Assembly (NCBI GenBank): GCA_037447655.1
Contig: JBBHKE010000056.1
Location: 23,554-87,553 of the forward strand
Reading direction: 5' to 3'
From: Zygnema cylindricum
Taxonomy: Eukaryota; Streptophyta; Zygnematophyceae; Zygnematales; Zygnemataceae
Length of the DNA: 64,000 nucleotides
The number at the start of each line of letters is the position of its first letter. Positions within the stretch are counted from its first letter, which is position 1. Positions 22,962 to 33,635 of the stretch are shown piece by piece. The translations under genes and the position numbers were made by a program. The notes below the pieces were generated by a model. That model saw only the letters and a list, made by a program, of their open reading frames with translations. It did no database searches and was not told where the DNA came from.

Positions 22962-24145
22962 TTAGCCAATCGACGAGGTTTGAGATAGAAAAGCATACCC
23001 TTGTGGAAATTGAGTATCCGGAGTGACATAATTTGGGATATGATGGGCAACATTGCCATATCCAAATTCTGGTGAGGGAGGGAGGACAAAAGGGGAAGCT
23101 ACTGGAGTGGGAAAATTAGAGTGAAAATGTGGGGAGAAAGCGGTCGACCAATGGAGGTTAACGGGGTTTGAAGAGGCATAGTGCGCTGCGGCGTTAGAAG
23201 ATTGTGGAAAGGATGGAGAAGGGGAATAATGGTGAGGATAAGGAAAATTTGGAGGGAAAGAAATGTGTGGAGGGAGTGGGGGGGTGGGAAGAACTGGTGG
23301 GTTGACATGGGCAGCTTTGGCATTCCCTCCAAGTTTAGGGGGATTGGAAGCCTCGGCTGCTTTCTGCCTCGCCAATTTTTGACAGTCTTCAACGGAATGT
23401 CCTTTTGTTTTGCAGTAGGCGCAAAACAAACGCTGCACCCCCTTAGAGTTAGTCTTCTGATTTTTGGCAATAAAGGCATTTGCATTAGAGAGATTTGGAG
23501 CAGAAAAAGAGAGAAGTTTTGTCTCTTCATGCAAAAGTTTGCTACAAAGTGAGTGAAAAGGAATGGATTGGTCTAGATTGTCAAACGAGGAAATGAAATG
23601 GGAAAAGGTTTCAGGGAGTCCTCCCAAAAGGGTTGAAGAGAGGTCCTCGTCGGAAAGATGCACGCCTATCATGGTGCATTTTCCGGCCGACAATTCGACG
23701 GTGCTAATCCAATCCTGCATAGATTCCGACGGCTTTTTCATGGAGTTAAAAAACGCTCGTTTTTGAATTCGGCGAGCGGCCCATCTGGTTTGAATGTAAG
23801 CTGCTTGAAGACGACTCCAAGCCTCGGCGGAAGAGGAGGCGCCGCGAATAAGACGAGTGCGCTCGGTGTAAGTGACATCACTAGACGAGCGTGCGCATCC
23901 TCATCCTTTTGTTTCCATGTAGCTATTGCCAACTCTTTGGTAGCTTTTTCTGCTGGTGTGTCAGTAGAGGAAAGGATAGGAGGTTTTGAAATTCCTATAA
24001 AATGGTCCCAAATCTTCTCGTGTTTGAAAAAATGCATGGCTGAAATTGACCAATCATAAAAGTTTTGGCCATCAAACTTCTGGATACTATTAGAAGTGGC
24101 ATGGCTAGGCCCATAACCTATTGGAGGTGGATTGGCGGAAGCCAT
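22962..24145 (-). pseudogene. Copia family 1 gag relic
   Basis: The gag start codon (24145-24143) is inside the LTR and the frame reads through the primer site. The UBN2-type core includes DGQNFYDWSISAMHFF and AWSRLQAAYIQTRWAARR. Downstream comes the zinc knuckle CAYCKTKGHSVEDC (CX2CX4HX4C, near 23430-23390) and a proline-rich tail. A frameshift lies near 23855, so the protein is split between two frames overlapping at about 23740. Otherwise it is well preserved. Confidence 0.9.
24103..24118 (-). promoter_or_regulatory. primer-binding site, half-tRNA type
   Basis: Directly after the 5' LTR, the minus strand reads GGTTATGGGCCTAGCC. This complements the anticodon arm of initiator tRNA-Met (which contains GGGCCCATAACC) rather than its 3' end (which would give TGGTATCAGAGC). 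Drosophila copia and yeast Ty5 are known to prime with such an internal tRNA fragment. Confidence 0.75.
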
Positions 24146-24542
24146 GAAATTGTACACAAGAGAAAGATCAATGCATTGGAGAGAGGAATTGATTTGTATT
24201 TGGGATGATTTCATTAAGTGAGAAGAGTCACTTATATACAAAATATACAATGCTAAATACTGTGGAGTCTAAGCGCTCTACGGTGCGCTGTAACAAAGGA
24301 ATCCTAGTCTAGATTCTAACAAATGTATGTAAGACAAAAGACTGGACCGACGGTCAAAGGACTTCTACGTAAAGGACTAGACCAACGTATGTAACGAAAA
24401 AGTACAATTGACTGGACCGACGTATGGAAGTACGGACAGGACCAAAAGTGAGACGTCCGGATAAGTCGGTCAACAAGACTTGACCGACGTAAGAAAACGT
24501 ACGGACAAGACAAAAATATCCTACGCTAAATGTCCTGTAACA
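24119..24542 (-). repeat. Copia family 1, outer 5' LTR
   Basis: 424 bp on the minus strand, from TGTTACAGGACATTTAGCG to CACCTCCAATA, the same length as 22200-22623. The primer-binding site follows at once. TTTTT (24543-24547) outside it matches the left flank of the outer 3' LTR. Confidence 0.92.
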
Positions 24543-24706
24543 TTTTTTTGGCATCGTGTTTTCATTAAAATTTTGCTCCAACCTATCTGTTTGATAATGC
24601 TTGAAAATTTTTACTTTCTGACTTTATTGTTTTTTTTTTGGGGTCAAGGAAGTGCAAGTTTTGAGTTGGAAAATACCATTGCTGTTTTATTTTTTGTTAG
24701 CTGGTA

Positions 24707-25358
24707 CACCGCGAATCGTAATTAGAGTAAAGAAAAAATTAGAGTAAAAAAACTAAAAAAACAATGAGAGTTATGAACGCTAATTTGTGTGATAGAACTT
24801 TTTTCACAGAGGAAGTTTACTCTAATTTATTTAAGTACTCTATATTTGGTTATGTCGGCAATAATTATCCGCGCTGAAATTATGAACACTAAATTACGTA
24901 TACGTACAAAATTTGTCAGTCCGTATAGTTTTGACGTCATTATGACGTTAGTACTATTTGTCGCGCGGTTGAATGTCAGTTAATGTTCACACTGACAACG
25001 ATGACAACGATGATGTCGACGATGACAACGATGATGTTGTCGATAGGCGAGAGTTATGCGAACGACTTTTTTTCGATGTGATTGATTGTTTGTTTAGTGT
25101 GATTTCACGTGCGAGCGCGATTCTATTAAATCATTATTTGTACCTTTTTACTTATAAAAGTACAATTCTGCACGGTCGGAAGTCGTCCGTACTCTACACC
25201 ATTTAAGACGAACCTATATTAGAATTTTTCACGCTAATTAAACCTTACCTTAAATAGTATAGTGAAAAATTTAGGATCATTTACTCTATTTAAGGTGATA
25301 GAGTCGAAATTTAGGGCGACCGAATTAGCGTTATTTACTCTAATTAAGATTCGCGGTG
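24707..25358. mobile_element. mariner/Stowaway-like MITE, long copy (652 bp)
   Basis: Ends are CACCGCGAATCGTAATTAGAG and its inverted form CTCTAATTAAGATTCGCGGTG. TA flanks both sides (24705-24706 and 25359-25360). It shares ends with the 200-bp copies but is three times longer. The extra interior includes a (GATGACAAC)n-like stretch near 25000 and is not clearly coding. Confidence 0.82.
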
Positions 25359-25360
25359 TA

Positions 25361-27271
25361 GATGTATTAATAATATACATGTCTAAAACAACAACCTTCT
25401 TTCAGTTATGAACATCATGCGACATGATTGTTTCTTTTTTTCTTTGTTTTCGTCTCCCTTTGCCTGATTACGATTTCTTACATCCTGTTACCTCTTTTAA
25501 CAAAATAAAGAATATTGAGTTTTTGTCATTCTTGATAATATAATCAAAGAGCATGTTAAGAATTCTTTTTGCTTTCATGCCAAAACCTCTCTGAGGTGAT
25601 ATTCAAACAAGCTATAGTTAAATGTCGACATATAAGTATTTGCCTCATTTTTCAACTCAAATGTGATTACTATATTCGAATCAGGTTTTTATATTTGGAA
25701 ATGGATGGCTGAAAACTTATATTTGCAGCAATCAAAGTGAAGGACCAATAACAGCTCAACCAAAAGTTTGAGAAACAAACAAAACTGTACTTGTGGAAGC
25801 TGACAAAATGGCTAGAAAAGGTGACGAGTTCTTGACACCGATTACTCAATCACTCCAAGTCAATGGTGAAGGGCCTCGACCTGATTAATATTTGAGAGAT
25901 GAAGAGCGAGGATAAAAAGTCCACAATTGAGGAGGAACTGCGCTTTGTTGACAGAAATGCTCGAGGCTCCTTGTATAGAATTACACCTGGTGGATGGTTT
26001 TTGTGTAAATGATATAATTTTTTTTCAATTTTTTTTTGTTGACTAACTTGTACATTGGAACTTATCTGATTTCTATATGTGAAGTCAATCACAGGACAAA
26101 CGTTCATGATCAGTTCTGTTTCAAATTTCCTTTTGGTATTGGTATTTAACAAAAGTGAAAATTTTATGTATATCATGAAGTTGCTCCTCTGTCTTCCTGC
26201 CATTACTCTGAAACAATTGATAAGAATGTATGCTCAAAACACTCAGCTTCAACTAAATGCTGAATCAAAGAATAATCAATAGTTGCATCTTGACCACCAA
26301 ATAAAAAAAATAAAATGTTAGACGACTATGCCCACATGTTAGACACATGTTGTATTTTCTTGATTGCATGGTTACATGTAAACTCGTTACCCTGACTATA
26401 TTCATATGGGCACTTGAATATGAAAACATTCTTGACAGTACGGATTACAAGACTAAGATCCTATGACCTGCATAGTAACAAGCTCTATTAAAATAAGCGC
26501 GATCTACTGAGACATTTGGTGTTCCAATCCGTGTCCATCGCTAAAAATTAACAATCGCCATAGAGGAATACCCATGTCTTGGCTGTTTTAAAATGTGACT
26601 GCTATGTTATATCGTTCTATGAACACATGGCAAGTAGATATTAGAATGCTCCGCGTCTCGTCTGAGATACAGGCATTCTAAGAGCTACAAAAATGACTAT
26701 GCAACTACATCCTTTAGGGCTGTTGAGACCTTCCCTAAATTTTAAACTGTTTGAAGAAGCTTGGAACCATGCTTAGTTCATTCTGCAAAACGGATTTGTA
26801 AAATTGGACTTTCCGAAACAGTTGCAAAAATATTTTATTCTTGTGCAAGTACTACTCCAAAAGAAGGATCGAACGCAGAAGCTCCCGAATCGTGACCGTT
26901 CGATCGTTTTCATTATCTAAGATCCGAAGTTCGTCAAAGATTTTAAAAACCCAAAAAAAGTACTCCTCAAGTCCAGCGTCACAAGAGCGGCGGGTCAAAA
27001 CTGAGGATAAACTTTGACGGCAGATTCCTTGGAAGAACTTTTAGGGCGCCGATCATCGGAACGGACGCCAGATGACCTTAAAAGTTTTATTTAATACTTT
27101 GATATTTATGCAACCATCGGCACTACCGTACGGTACAGTACTCCACATCGATTCGATCGGGCGAATACGATCCCGTAAAGAAAAACGAATATCGACGCTG
27201 CAAGAATATCGTACGATACCGTACCATTCATTGGCCGAACGAAAGTTCAAACCAAACACGAATGTTCACAT
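25361..27271. other. intergenic, no gene seen
   Basis: AT-rich sequence. Short frames at 25850-26282 lie on both strands and match no family I know. GTACGGTACAGTAC-type motifs occur just outside the MORN gene's last exon (27120-27230). Confidence 0.45.
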
Positions 27272-30023
27272 TCAGTTCGTAACGGCCGGGTCGTACCGTG
27301 GAGGACCCTGATTGGCGGCGCCTCTCGCCGCTGCACGTGCGATGGTTGCTGCCTTGCGAGCCTTTGCGATCGCTTGTGCGATAGAATCAGTCGCAGGACG
27401 GGCACAGGCAGCTTTGTCCGCAGCTCGCCGTGCTTCCTGCAGACAGTACGGAAGTTCGACAGTCAGACGAGTACAGCAAACCGAATTTTGAGTACGAATG
27501 GTAGACCGGAACTGTGAGCCAAGACTGTACGGAGGACGAGTATAGAGCGATTGAACACCGATGGATCCTCAACCCTTCAAAACCCTTAGTCCGAACAAAG
27601 AAGTAAAAGTATGCCAAGAACCCTGTTACAATTTACATGCTATGAGAACGAAACAGGAAAAGACAACTAAAATTACAAAAAAAAGACAAAATATATGTAC
27701 TGCAAAAACAATGGTTGCCACTAACGAGGAATAAAGAAGAATACACAGAACCGTGTTTCACTAACTTTCAAATACACAAATTCCTTCAAAAATAACATAA
27801 TTAATTGATGTCTTTCTCTTAGCCTCTCACCTGGACCACATTCATGACCAAACTCTGGTCAATTCCGGTGGTTATGACATTTGTCGCACTTGGAGAGCTC
27901 GTGGTCTCAAAAACTCCTTTATTCCATTTTCCTCCGCGACTTTCTCCATTCCTAAATGTGTAAAGCCCTAAACCCTGTTTCATCCCTTCGTGCCATGCTC
28001 CCTCGTATCGATGTCCATTCGAAAACTCGTAAACCCCATACCCATGCATTTTGTCTCCGAAGTATTCTCCCATATACACATCTCCATTCCTATTGTGAAC
28101 CACACACACAAACATAGAGTGCCATTAATATTACGTTAACATTTGACTAACAACTTTACTCACATTATACATGCATTATTCCTAAAATTTGAATAACGTC
28201 AAGAATCGTTCTGGCCTGTTTTAAGATTTTAATGATGTAATACAAAATCTTACAAAAAAATGAATATCTTTCTTGTAACATTGAACTGAAAACCAGCTAA
28301 CATGTTACTGACTTTACTAGATTTCACTGGATTTCATTTGGATTTTCCTGACATTTTCCCAACATTTTCTGAAACTTAACCGGCATAACATACCAGAAAT
28401 TTTTGTTTTTTAACTTCTTATTCAATCCGTTAACATGCTTGCCTATGGATGCTTATAAAAAACAAAAACTTCTCAAGAAGTCCAAAACCTTTCCAGTCAG
28501 CACTTCGTGTGATTCTCGTCTAAACACAAGGTAGAGTCACCTTTCTAAAAGACGTTTCATAATAATAAAATCCCTTCATATGAAAAGTGCTTTTCTTTTA
28601 AAGCTTTACTAACTGCATCGCCTTTTAAAGATTTATTGCAAACTCACCTAAATGTGTATTTTCCAAATCCATGTTTGGTTCCAAACGCGAATTCTCCGAC
28701 ATATTTGCTTCCATCTGTACAACTTTGTGTTCCGTTTCCGTGACTTTGCCCTAGAGACCACTGTCCGGAATACAAATCCCCTGAAAAGAACCTATACACG
28801 CCAAACCCGTCTCGTAATCCTCCTCGATACTGACCACGGTATCGGTTTCCTTTCACCCATGATTCCATTCCGTAACCATCATATTTTCCCTCGCCCCAAT
28901 CACCTTCATAACATCCATGACCTGAAAAAAAATAAACTCCACTTCCGTGACACTTTCCTTCATGAAATTCTCCCTCGTAATGATCCCCATTAGAATAAAC
29001 TTGTACCCCAAGATCGAAAACCTTCGGTGAATCTTTCTCGGGCAGGGGGAAAATCTTCGGCGACGACACTTTTGGAGTTCTCGGCGAATCAGAGCGGTTC
29101 AATTTTTGGGGAGAGTCAAAGATGCTTGTTTGCCTATTATCCTTAGACCCATTTTTCGTCGAAAAATTGTTGTTCCAGTTCGATTTATAAATTGGTGTTT
29201 CACAAATACTAAACTGTTCTTCCACGTGGTCATCATTTCTATCCGTAGTCGGAGAAAAATCCAAATATCTTACGCCCCATTGGAAAGCCGGAGCTAAATT
29301 TTGTCGAATACTTTCGAAACTAAAGAAACAATTAAAATTCATAATCCACAAAAAGGGCATTCGAACTCGAAGATTCAAACTTAGAAATCCCAACTTCCGC
29401 AAAACGAGAGCGAAAAGACTAAAGAGAAGAATTACACCCCAAAGCTCGAACCACAATCCTGCCATTGAATTTTCAGGAAAAAGGAAACTTCGGAGAATTG
29501 GGGCACCGAACATTTGGAAGGCCCAGAAAAGGACAAGAAGCAGGATGAGGACGAAGGCGTAGAGGGGCTGCAGGGAGGGAGGGACGGAGGAAGGAAAAGG
29601 TGAGGGGAGGGGGGGTGAGGTAGCAAAAAAGGGGAGGAGGGGAGAGGGAGAGAGGAGAAGGAGAAGGGGGAGAGGAGACGGGAGAGGGAAGGTAGATGTC
29701 AGAGGATGGGGAAAGGGTAGCAGTGAAGAAAGGGAGAACCAGAAAGTGGTCAAAGAACAGAAAAAGGGGAGGAGAGAGAGAGAAAGAGAGAGAGAGAGGG
29801 AGAGAGAAGGTGGGGGAGAGAGGGAGCTAGGGAGAGAGGGAAAGAGGGAGAGAGGGAAAGGGAGGGAGGGAGGGAAGGAGGGAGGGAGGGAGAGAGAGGG
29901 GGAGGGAGAGAGAGAGGAGGGAGGGGGAGAAAAAGAGAGAGAGGCAGAGAGACAGCGGGAGAGAGAGGGGGAGAGGGAGGGAGAAGGGGGGAGAGGAGAA
30001 GAGAGATAAAGAGAGGGAGGGAG

Positions 30024-30054
<31 letters not shown>

Positions 30055-30077
30055 TTCCAGCAAAAATTGACAAGCAT
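27272..30077 (-). CDS. MORN-repeat membrane protein (3 exons)
   Basis: Exons on the minus strand: 30077-28648, 28089-27831 and 27436-27272 (stop TGA); both introns are GT-AG and phases close. Exon 1 has a hydrophobic segment LYAFVLILLLVLFWAFQ (about residue 171) and a second (LWGVILLFSLFALVL). A polar linker follows, then MORN units of 23 residues (for example GDHYEGEFHEGKCHGSGVYF) from about residue 358. About three more, the last degenerate, lie in exon 2. Exon 3 encodes an Ala/Arg-rich helix (EARRAADKAACARPATD and ARKAATIARAAARGAAN), as in the C-termini of plant MORN proteins. The start is uncertain: residues 10-165 translate a CT microsatellite, so translation may begin later, for example at MFGAPILRSF. 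In the family, MORN repeats bind membranes or lipids; the substrate is unknown. Confidence 0.88.
29746..30060. repeat. GA/CT-rich microsatellite at the MORN gene 5' end
   Basis: Long imperfect GAGAGG/GAGGGA tracts (CT-rich on the gene's strand). They keep both strands open and produce artificial frames such as one of alternating Arg and Glu on the plus strand. Whether this part of the gene is translated or is 5' leader cannot be settled here. Confidence 0.9.
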
Positions 30078-30850
30078 TCGCGTCCAGACTAACCCCTCTG
30101 CCTACAATTCCCTCCGTCCGTACAATTGCCTGCAATTCGTGTCTGACACTGTCCGTACAGTTGCGCCTACCTGCACGGGACGCGGGGGGTCCGGAAGCAG
30201 CGGCCGCTCTCCTCCCGCCGCTCCCATGGAGAGAACACGGACTCCCTTTCCCCTCTCTCTCTCTCTCCCTCTCTATCTCTCTCTATTGCTCACAATTCAC
30301 ATTTTTCCAGGTGTTATCCGCCCATCGCTCTCTCCCCCATTTTGTCCTTTTGTGTCTTTCTGGCTCTGCTTGCGGTTGGCGAGAAACTCGCCTCCTCGCG
30401 ACGCGTCGCCTGGCTTCTGGATGCGACAAACTGCAGAGCTTGGCCGGGGTAGCCGTCACACGTAACCGGCCGCAGTCACTCGTACGGTAATGTTTGTCGC
30501 ATTCGGGGTAAAGGACGATTTATTTTCACATTTCCTATCGGTACTCGCTCCAAAGTCCAAACGATGATTATGATCGTATCTTTGTCTCTATCTATCCACG
30601 TAATACTTTGCTCCACGTGGATATTAACGGCTTCTAAACTTTGGATTTCACCGTTCGTCATGAATCTGTACACGTCAGCAGCGTGGTCTCCTTTCGCCGT
30701 TCTTTTGACCGTTTTGTCCTTTCTGACGAGGAACGATCCTCGAAGAGTGTTCGAACATGAAGGTGATTAACCATGGAACCGAAACTTTGCGATGTAGCTG
30801 TAATTTAGCGAGGATACTCCGTACTAATTTTTATTGTTGCGTGGTTCACA
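30078..30850. other. 5' flank of the MORN gene
   Basis: GC-richer near 30160-30240, with CTCTCTCTC tracts at 30255-30290, which suits a promoter or 5' leader for the minus-strand gene. No separate gene is supported; plus-strand frames here have no recognised domain. Confidence 0.35.
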
Positions 30851-31440
30851 CATTAAAAAAGGGCATAGTTGTCCCGTGCGCATAATACGCACGAAACAAA
30901 CGCGCGAATACTACGCACGATACGCATTTAACGATGAAAAAATGTTATTAAATGCGTACCTGACTATGTAACCGTACATTTTCGTACATTTGCGTACTAT
31001 TTTCGTACATTTCAGTACTTTTATGGGGTTTGAGGAGTTTTAGGGTACATTCTCGTGCGTTCTCAAATATTTATGTTAAACAGCCAACTATTATTCGTAC
31101 ATTTACGTACAGTGTCCGTATTTTTCGTACTTTTGACGGTTATTATTTTGAGATTTTTAGGGTACATTTTCGTACTTTCTCGTATATTTCAGTTATACGG
31201 ACTTACATTTTTCGAACATCTACGTACGGCGTCCGTATATTTCAGTACTTTTAGGGTTAGTGATTGGGGGATTTTAGGGTGTTTAGGGTACTTCCCGTGC
31301 ATTTTGTACATTCCGGTAAATTACAGTACAGCTGCCTTACATTATCCGTACTCCTAGGTTTTTTAGGGTACACATGTCGTACAATGACGTACATTTTCGT
31401 ATGTTTTTCGTACGTTTTTAGGTTTTTTATAGGATTTTTT
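30851..31440. repeat. degenerate GTAC- and TTTAGGG-rich repeat region
   Basis: Units such as TTTTAGGGTACATTCTCGTG and GTACATTTTCGTACTTTCTCG recur with variable spacing. TTTAGGG, the plant telomere motif, repeatedly precedes GTAC. No perfect tandem period is visible and no gene is present. Confidence 0.6.
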
Positions 31441-31705
31441 AGGGTTAAGGGGACGATTTCCGTACGTTTTCGTACATCGTACAGCGAAAACTAACGAACG
31501 GTATGAAAGTAACGAATACTACGTAGTTTTCGGAAAAAAGTCGAAATCCGTACGAAAAGGACAACTATGATTTTTTAGGGTTAAGGGGACGGTTTCCGTA
31601 CGTTTTCGTACATCGTACAGCGAAAACTAACGAACGGTATGAAAGTAACGAATACTACGTAGTTTTCGGAAAAAAGTCGAAATCCGTACGAAAAGGACAA
31701 CTATG
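31441..31705. repeat. 136-bp tandem duplication
   Basis: AGGGTTAAGGGGACGATTTC at 31441 recurs at 31577 with one early difference. The following bases, including CGTACATCGTACAGCGAAAA and GGAAAAAAGTCGAAATCC, repeat at a 136-bp offset to about 31705, where the second copy ends. Confidence 0.93.
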
Positions 31706-32232
31706 AAAAAGGGAAAAACGATGTCATAAATTTTGGGATCCGTACCCCAAATTTCATAAAATGACAAAATCGCGGCGGTGACGGTTGGGACGGTCGGTTT
31801 CGACCGTTTTGGAGCGTAGCGGCGGACAAAAGATGCAGTTCTATGCGTCAAAACTCGACAGCTGCGAAAACCAAACGGCAACTGCCGTCCGCCATCGGAC
31901 ATCATGTTCGGAATGCACTTTTTCGTTTTTGAAGAATTTCGAAACGAAGCGCACGGACGTGAACCGTACAAGATATTATTCCCTCGCAAACTTATGAACA
32001 AACTAGAGGACCAATCAGAAAAGAGAACATGTAATGTCAATAAAAGAAAAAAAAACACGTATGGAAAAAAAAAGGGTTACATTTTTCCCACTCATTAGTT
32101 CCTCCGGGGTTATTTTCGGTCAGTACAAACGCTTGCGTGGCAGTACAGTTTGTTTTGGAAGGCGTAGTACATATCATGCCCGCAAAGCGTTTCCTTTTCG
32201 TACGGGCAAGTGGCTCGTATCACGACACGCTA
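31706..32232. repeat. two dispersed-repeat fragments
   Basis: 31950-32100 matches 61600-61740 in reverse complement (shared CTAGAGGACCAATCAGA and the nearby CGCAAACTTATGAACAAACT). 32100-32232 matches the arms of the fold-back element at 40345-40475 (TTGCGTGGCAGTACA and CACGACACGCTA). A MITE interrupts the second fragment at 32233. No gene. Confidence 0.7.
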
Positions 32233-32431
32233 CACCGTCGATCGTATTTAGCGTGTTGAACACTAATTCGGCGCCCCTAAATTTTGACCCTTGAACCTTA
32301 AATAGAAGAAATGACGCTATTTAAGGACGTGGACCATAATTTGCCACGTCTCCTGGCACTGAATTAGAATTAATGACGCTAATTTTTTCTTTACTCTAAT
32401 AATTTCTACACGCTAAATACGATCGACGGAG
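32233..32431. mobile_element. mariner/Stowaway-like MITE (199 bp)
   Basis: Ends are CACCGTCGATCGTATTTAGC and the inverted GCTAAATACGATCGACGGAG, with TA on both sides (32231-32232 and 32432-32433). The insertion lies within sequence related to the fold-back arm, where the uninterrupted copy at 40475 reads CACGACACGCTAGTTAACG. Confidence 0.85.
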
Positions 32432-32433
32432 TA

Positions 32434-33422
32434 CTGCATTGTAGCTAGTCCTGAAAATTAGAGCCAGTTAAGCTGTCCGTACAATTACATACACACTCTC
32501 GATGGAATTACAAACAAAAAAGTAAATGAATTGGCATTACAACCCCTAACAAACACGAAAAGAAACAAAAAACATGTGAGAAAATCTCTATTTAAAGTTG
32601 TTTTTAGTGTTTTACGCATGACAAATTTGTTTTAGGGATCGATTACAAATTAGTGGAAATCGATGTCCTTTTTTGCGACGACAAAAACGCATCTACAATG
32701 TTTTCACGGGCAGCTTTAATGTATCATTTTTTTGTCATTAACTTTCAAAATTCAAAATTATACGATTCAGAAAACGACGAATGGCTAGATTTCCTGCGGG
32801 AGCTGTGTCAGCCGTCGATCTACTCAAGGTCTATTTTTTTGAGTCGTCTTTTTTTTTGTAAAAGTGCGGTTTATGACCCGGAAATCCGAAACGCTCGTTT
32901 TGTACTTTTGTGAGCCAATAGTCTAGGGTTTAGCAATTTGTACTATGATCTTACTTTTTTAGTTTTTTTTTGCACCTTTTATTTTTTTGTCCTGTTTTGT
33001 GTAGTAAATTTATGAACCGTGTATGTACATTTGACCGTACAATGGCCCGGTTTGTACCATCAGATAATGTCTGTTAATAAACTTTCCCATACGTGTTTTG
33101 TTTTGAGTGGTACCACGTAAGCTAAAGATTATATATCGAGAATCGTCAAAAAATTATTAACCCTGCGATGTCAATCTAGAAATACCGTACTATGTCATTG
33201 TCGTACAGTATTGTATTAATCATGCGTACCATATCATTGTACCACCGAATACTCGAAATCCTCCTCTTCGCAGACTCTTTCTTTTTAAGCCGCCGCTTTT
33301 TTTTTTGCGGTCGCAAAAAGGAGAGTGACGAGATATCTTACATTAAAGATTTTTTGCGGTGGATTCGCGTCACCTTGTCACAAGGCACAGGGTCGTTGCC
33401 ACGTGCGAACATTTAAGTGGGA
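32434..33422. other. intergenic, no gene seen
   Basis: AT-rich; short frames only, none with a family signature. Confidence 0.5.
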
Positions 33423-33633
33423 CACCATGTAACTCAATTAGGGTTAATGATTTTTTCTGCACTTAAAACATTTTTTCCCGTACACACTTGTCCAGAATTT
33501 AAGACCGCCAATCGGAAGCTGAAAATCTTACCTTTCAATTGAAACCGTCAGATCCAGAATCCGACATGTGTGTACGGAGAAAAGACGTTGTGATTGGCAA
33601 AAAAAACATTAACCCTAATAGCGATTCACGGTG
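33423..33633. mobile_element. mariner/Stowaway-like MITE, decayed (211 bp)
   Basis: The left end CACCATGTAACTCAATTAGG and the right end CTAATAGCGATTCACGGTG align as inverted ends of the same family. TA follows on the right (33634-33635), while the left has GA, so that side has probably mutated. Confidence 0.65.
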
Positions 33634-33635
33634 TA

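Larger units (their letters stand above)
16973..24542 (-). mobile_element. Copia element, self-nested and rearranged (family 1)
   Basis: Outer element on the minus strand: 5' LTR 24542-24119, gag, protease, then a break at 22624; 3' RT/RNase H 18892-17470 and 3' LTR 17416-16973. Between the halves lie, on the plus strand, integrase-RT-RNase H plus LTR (19161-22623) and, on the minus strand, a partial LTR (19160-18893). The protease half ends exactly where the plus-strand half begins. ATAGT (minus strand of 22624-22628) and ATACT (19161-19165) flank the two LTR termini like a slightly decayed duplication. Inferred history: insertion of a second copy, inversion between inverted RT copies, then a deletion. 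All coding parts carry stops or shifts. Confidence 0.85.

Noticed and set aside
29746-30009. Plus-strand frame of alternating Arg and Glu
   Set aside because: It is only the translation of the GA microsatellite opposite the MORN gene.
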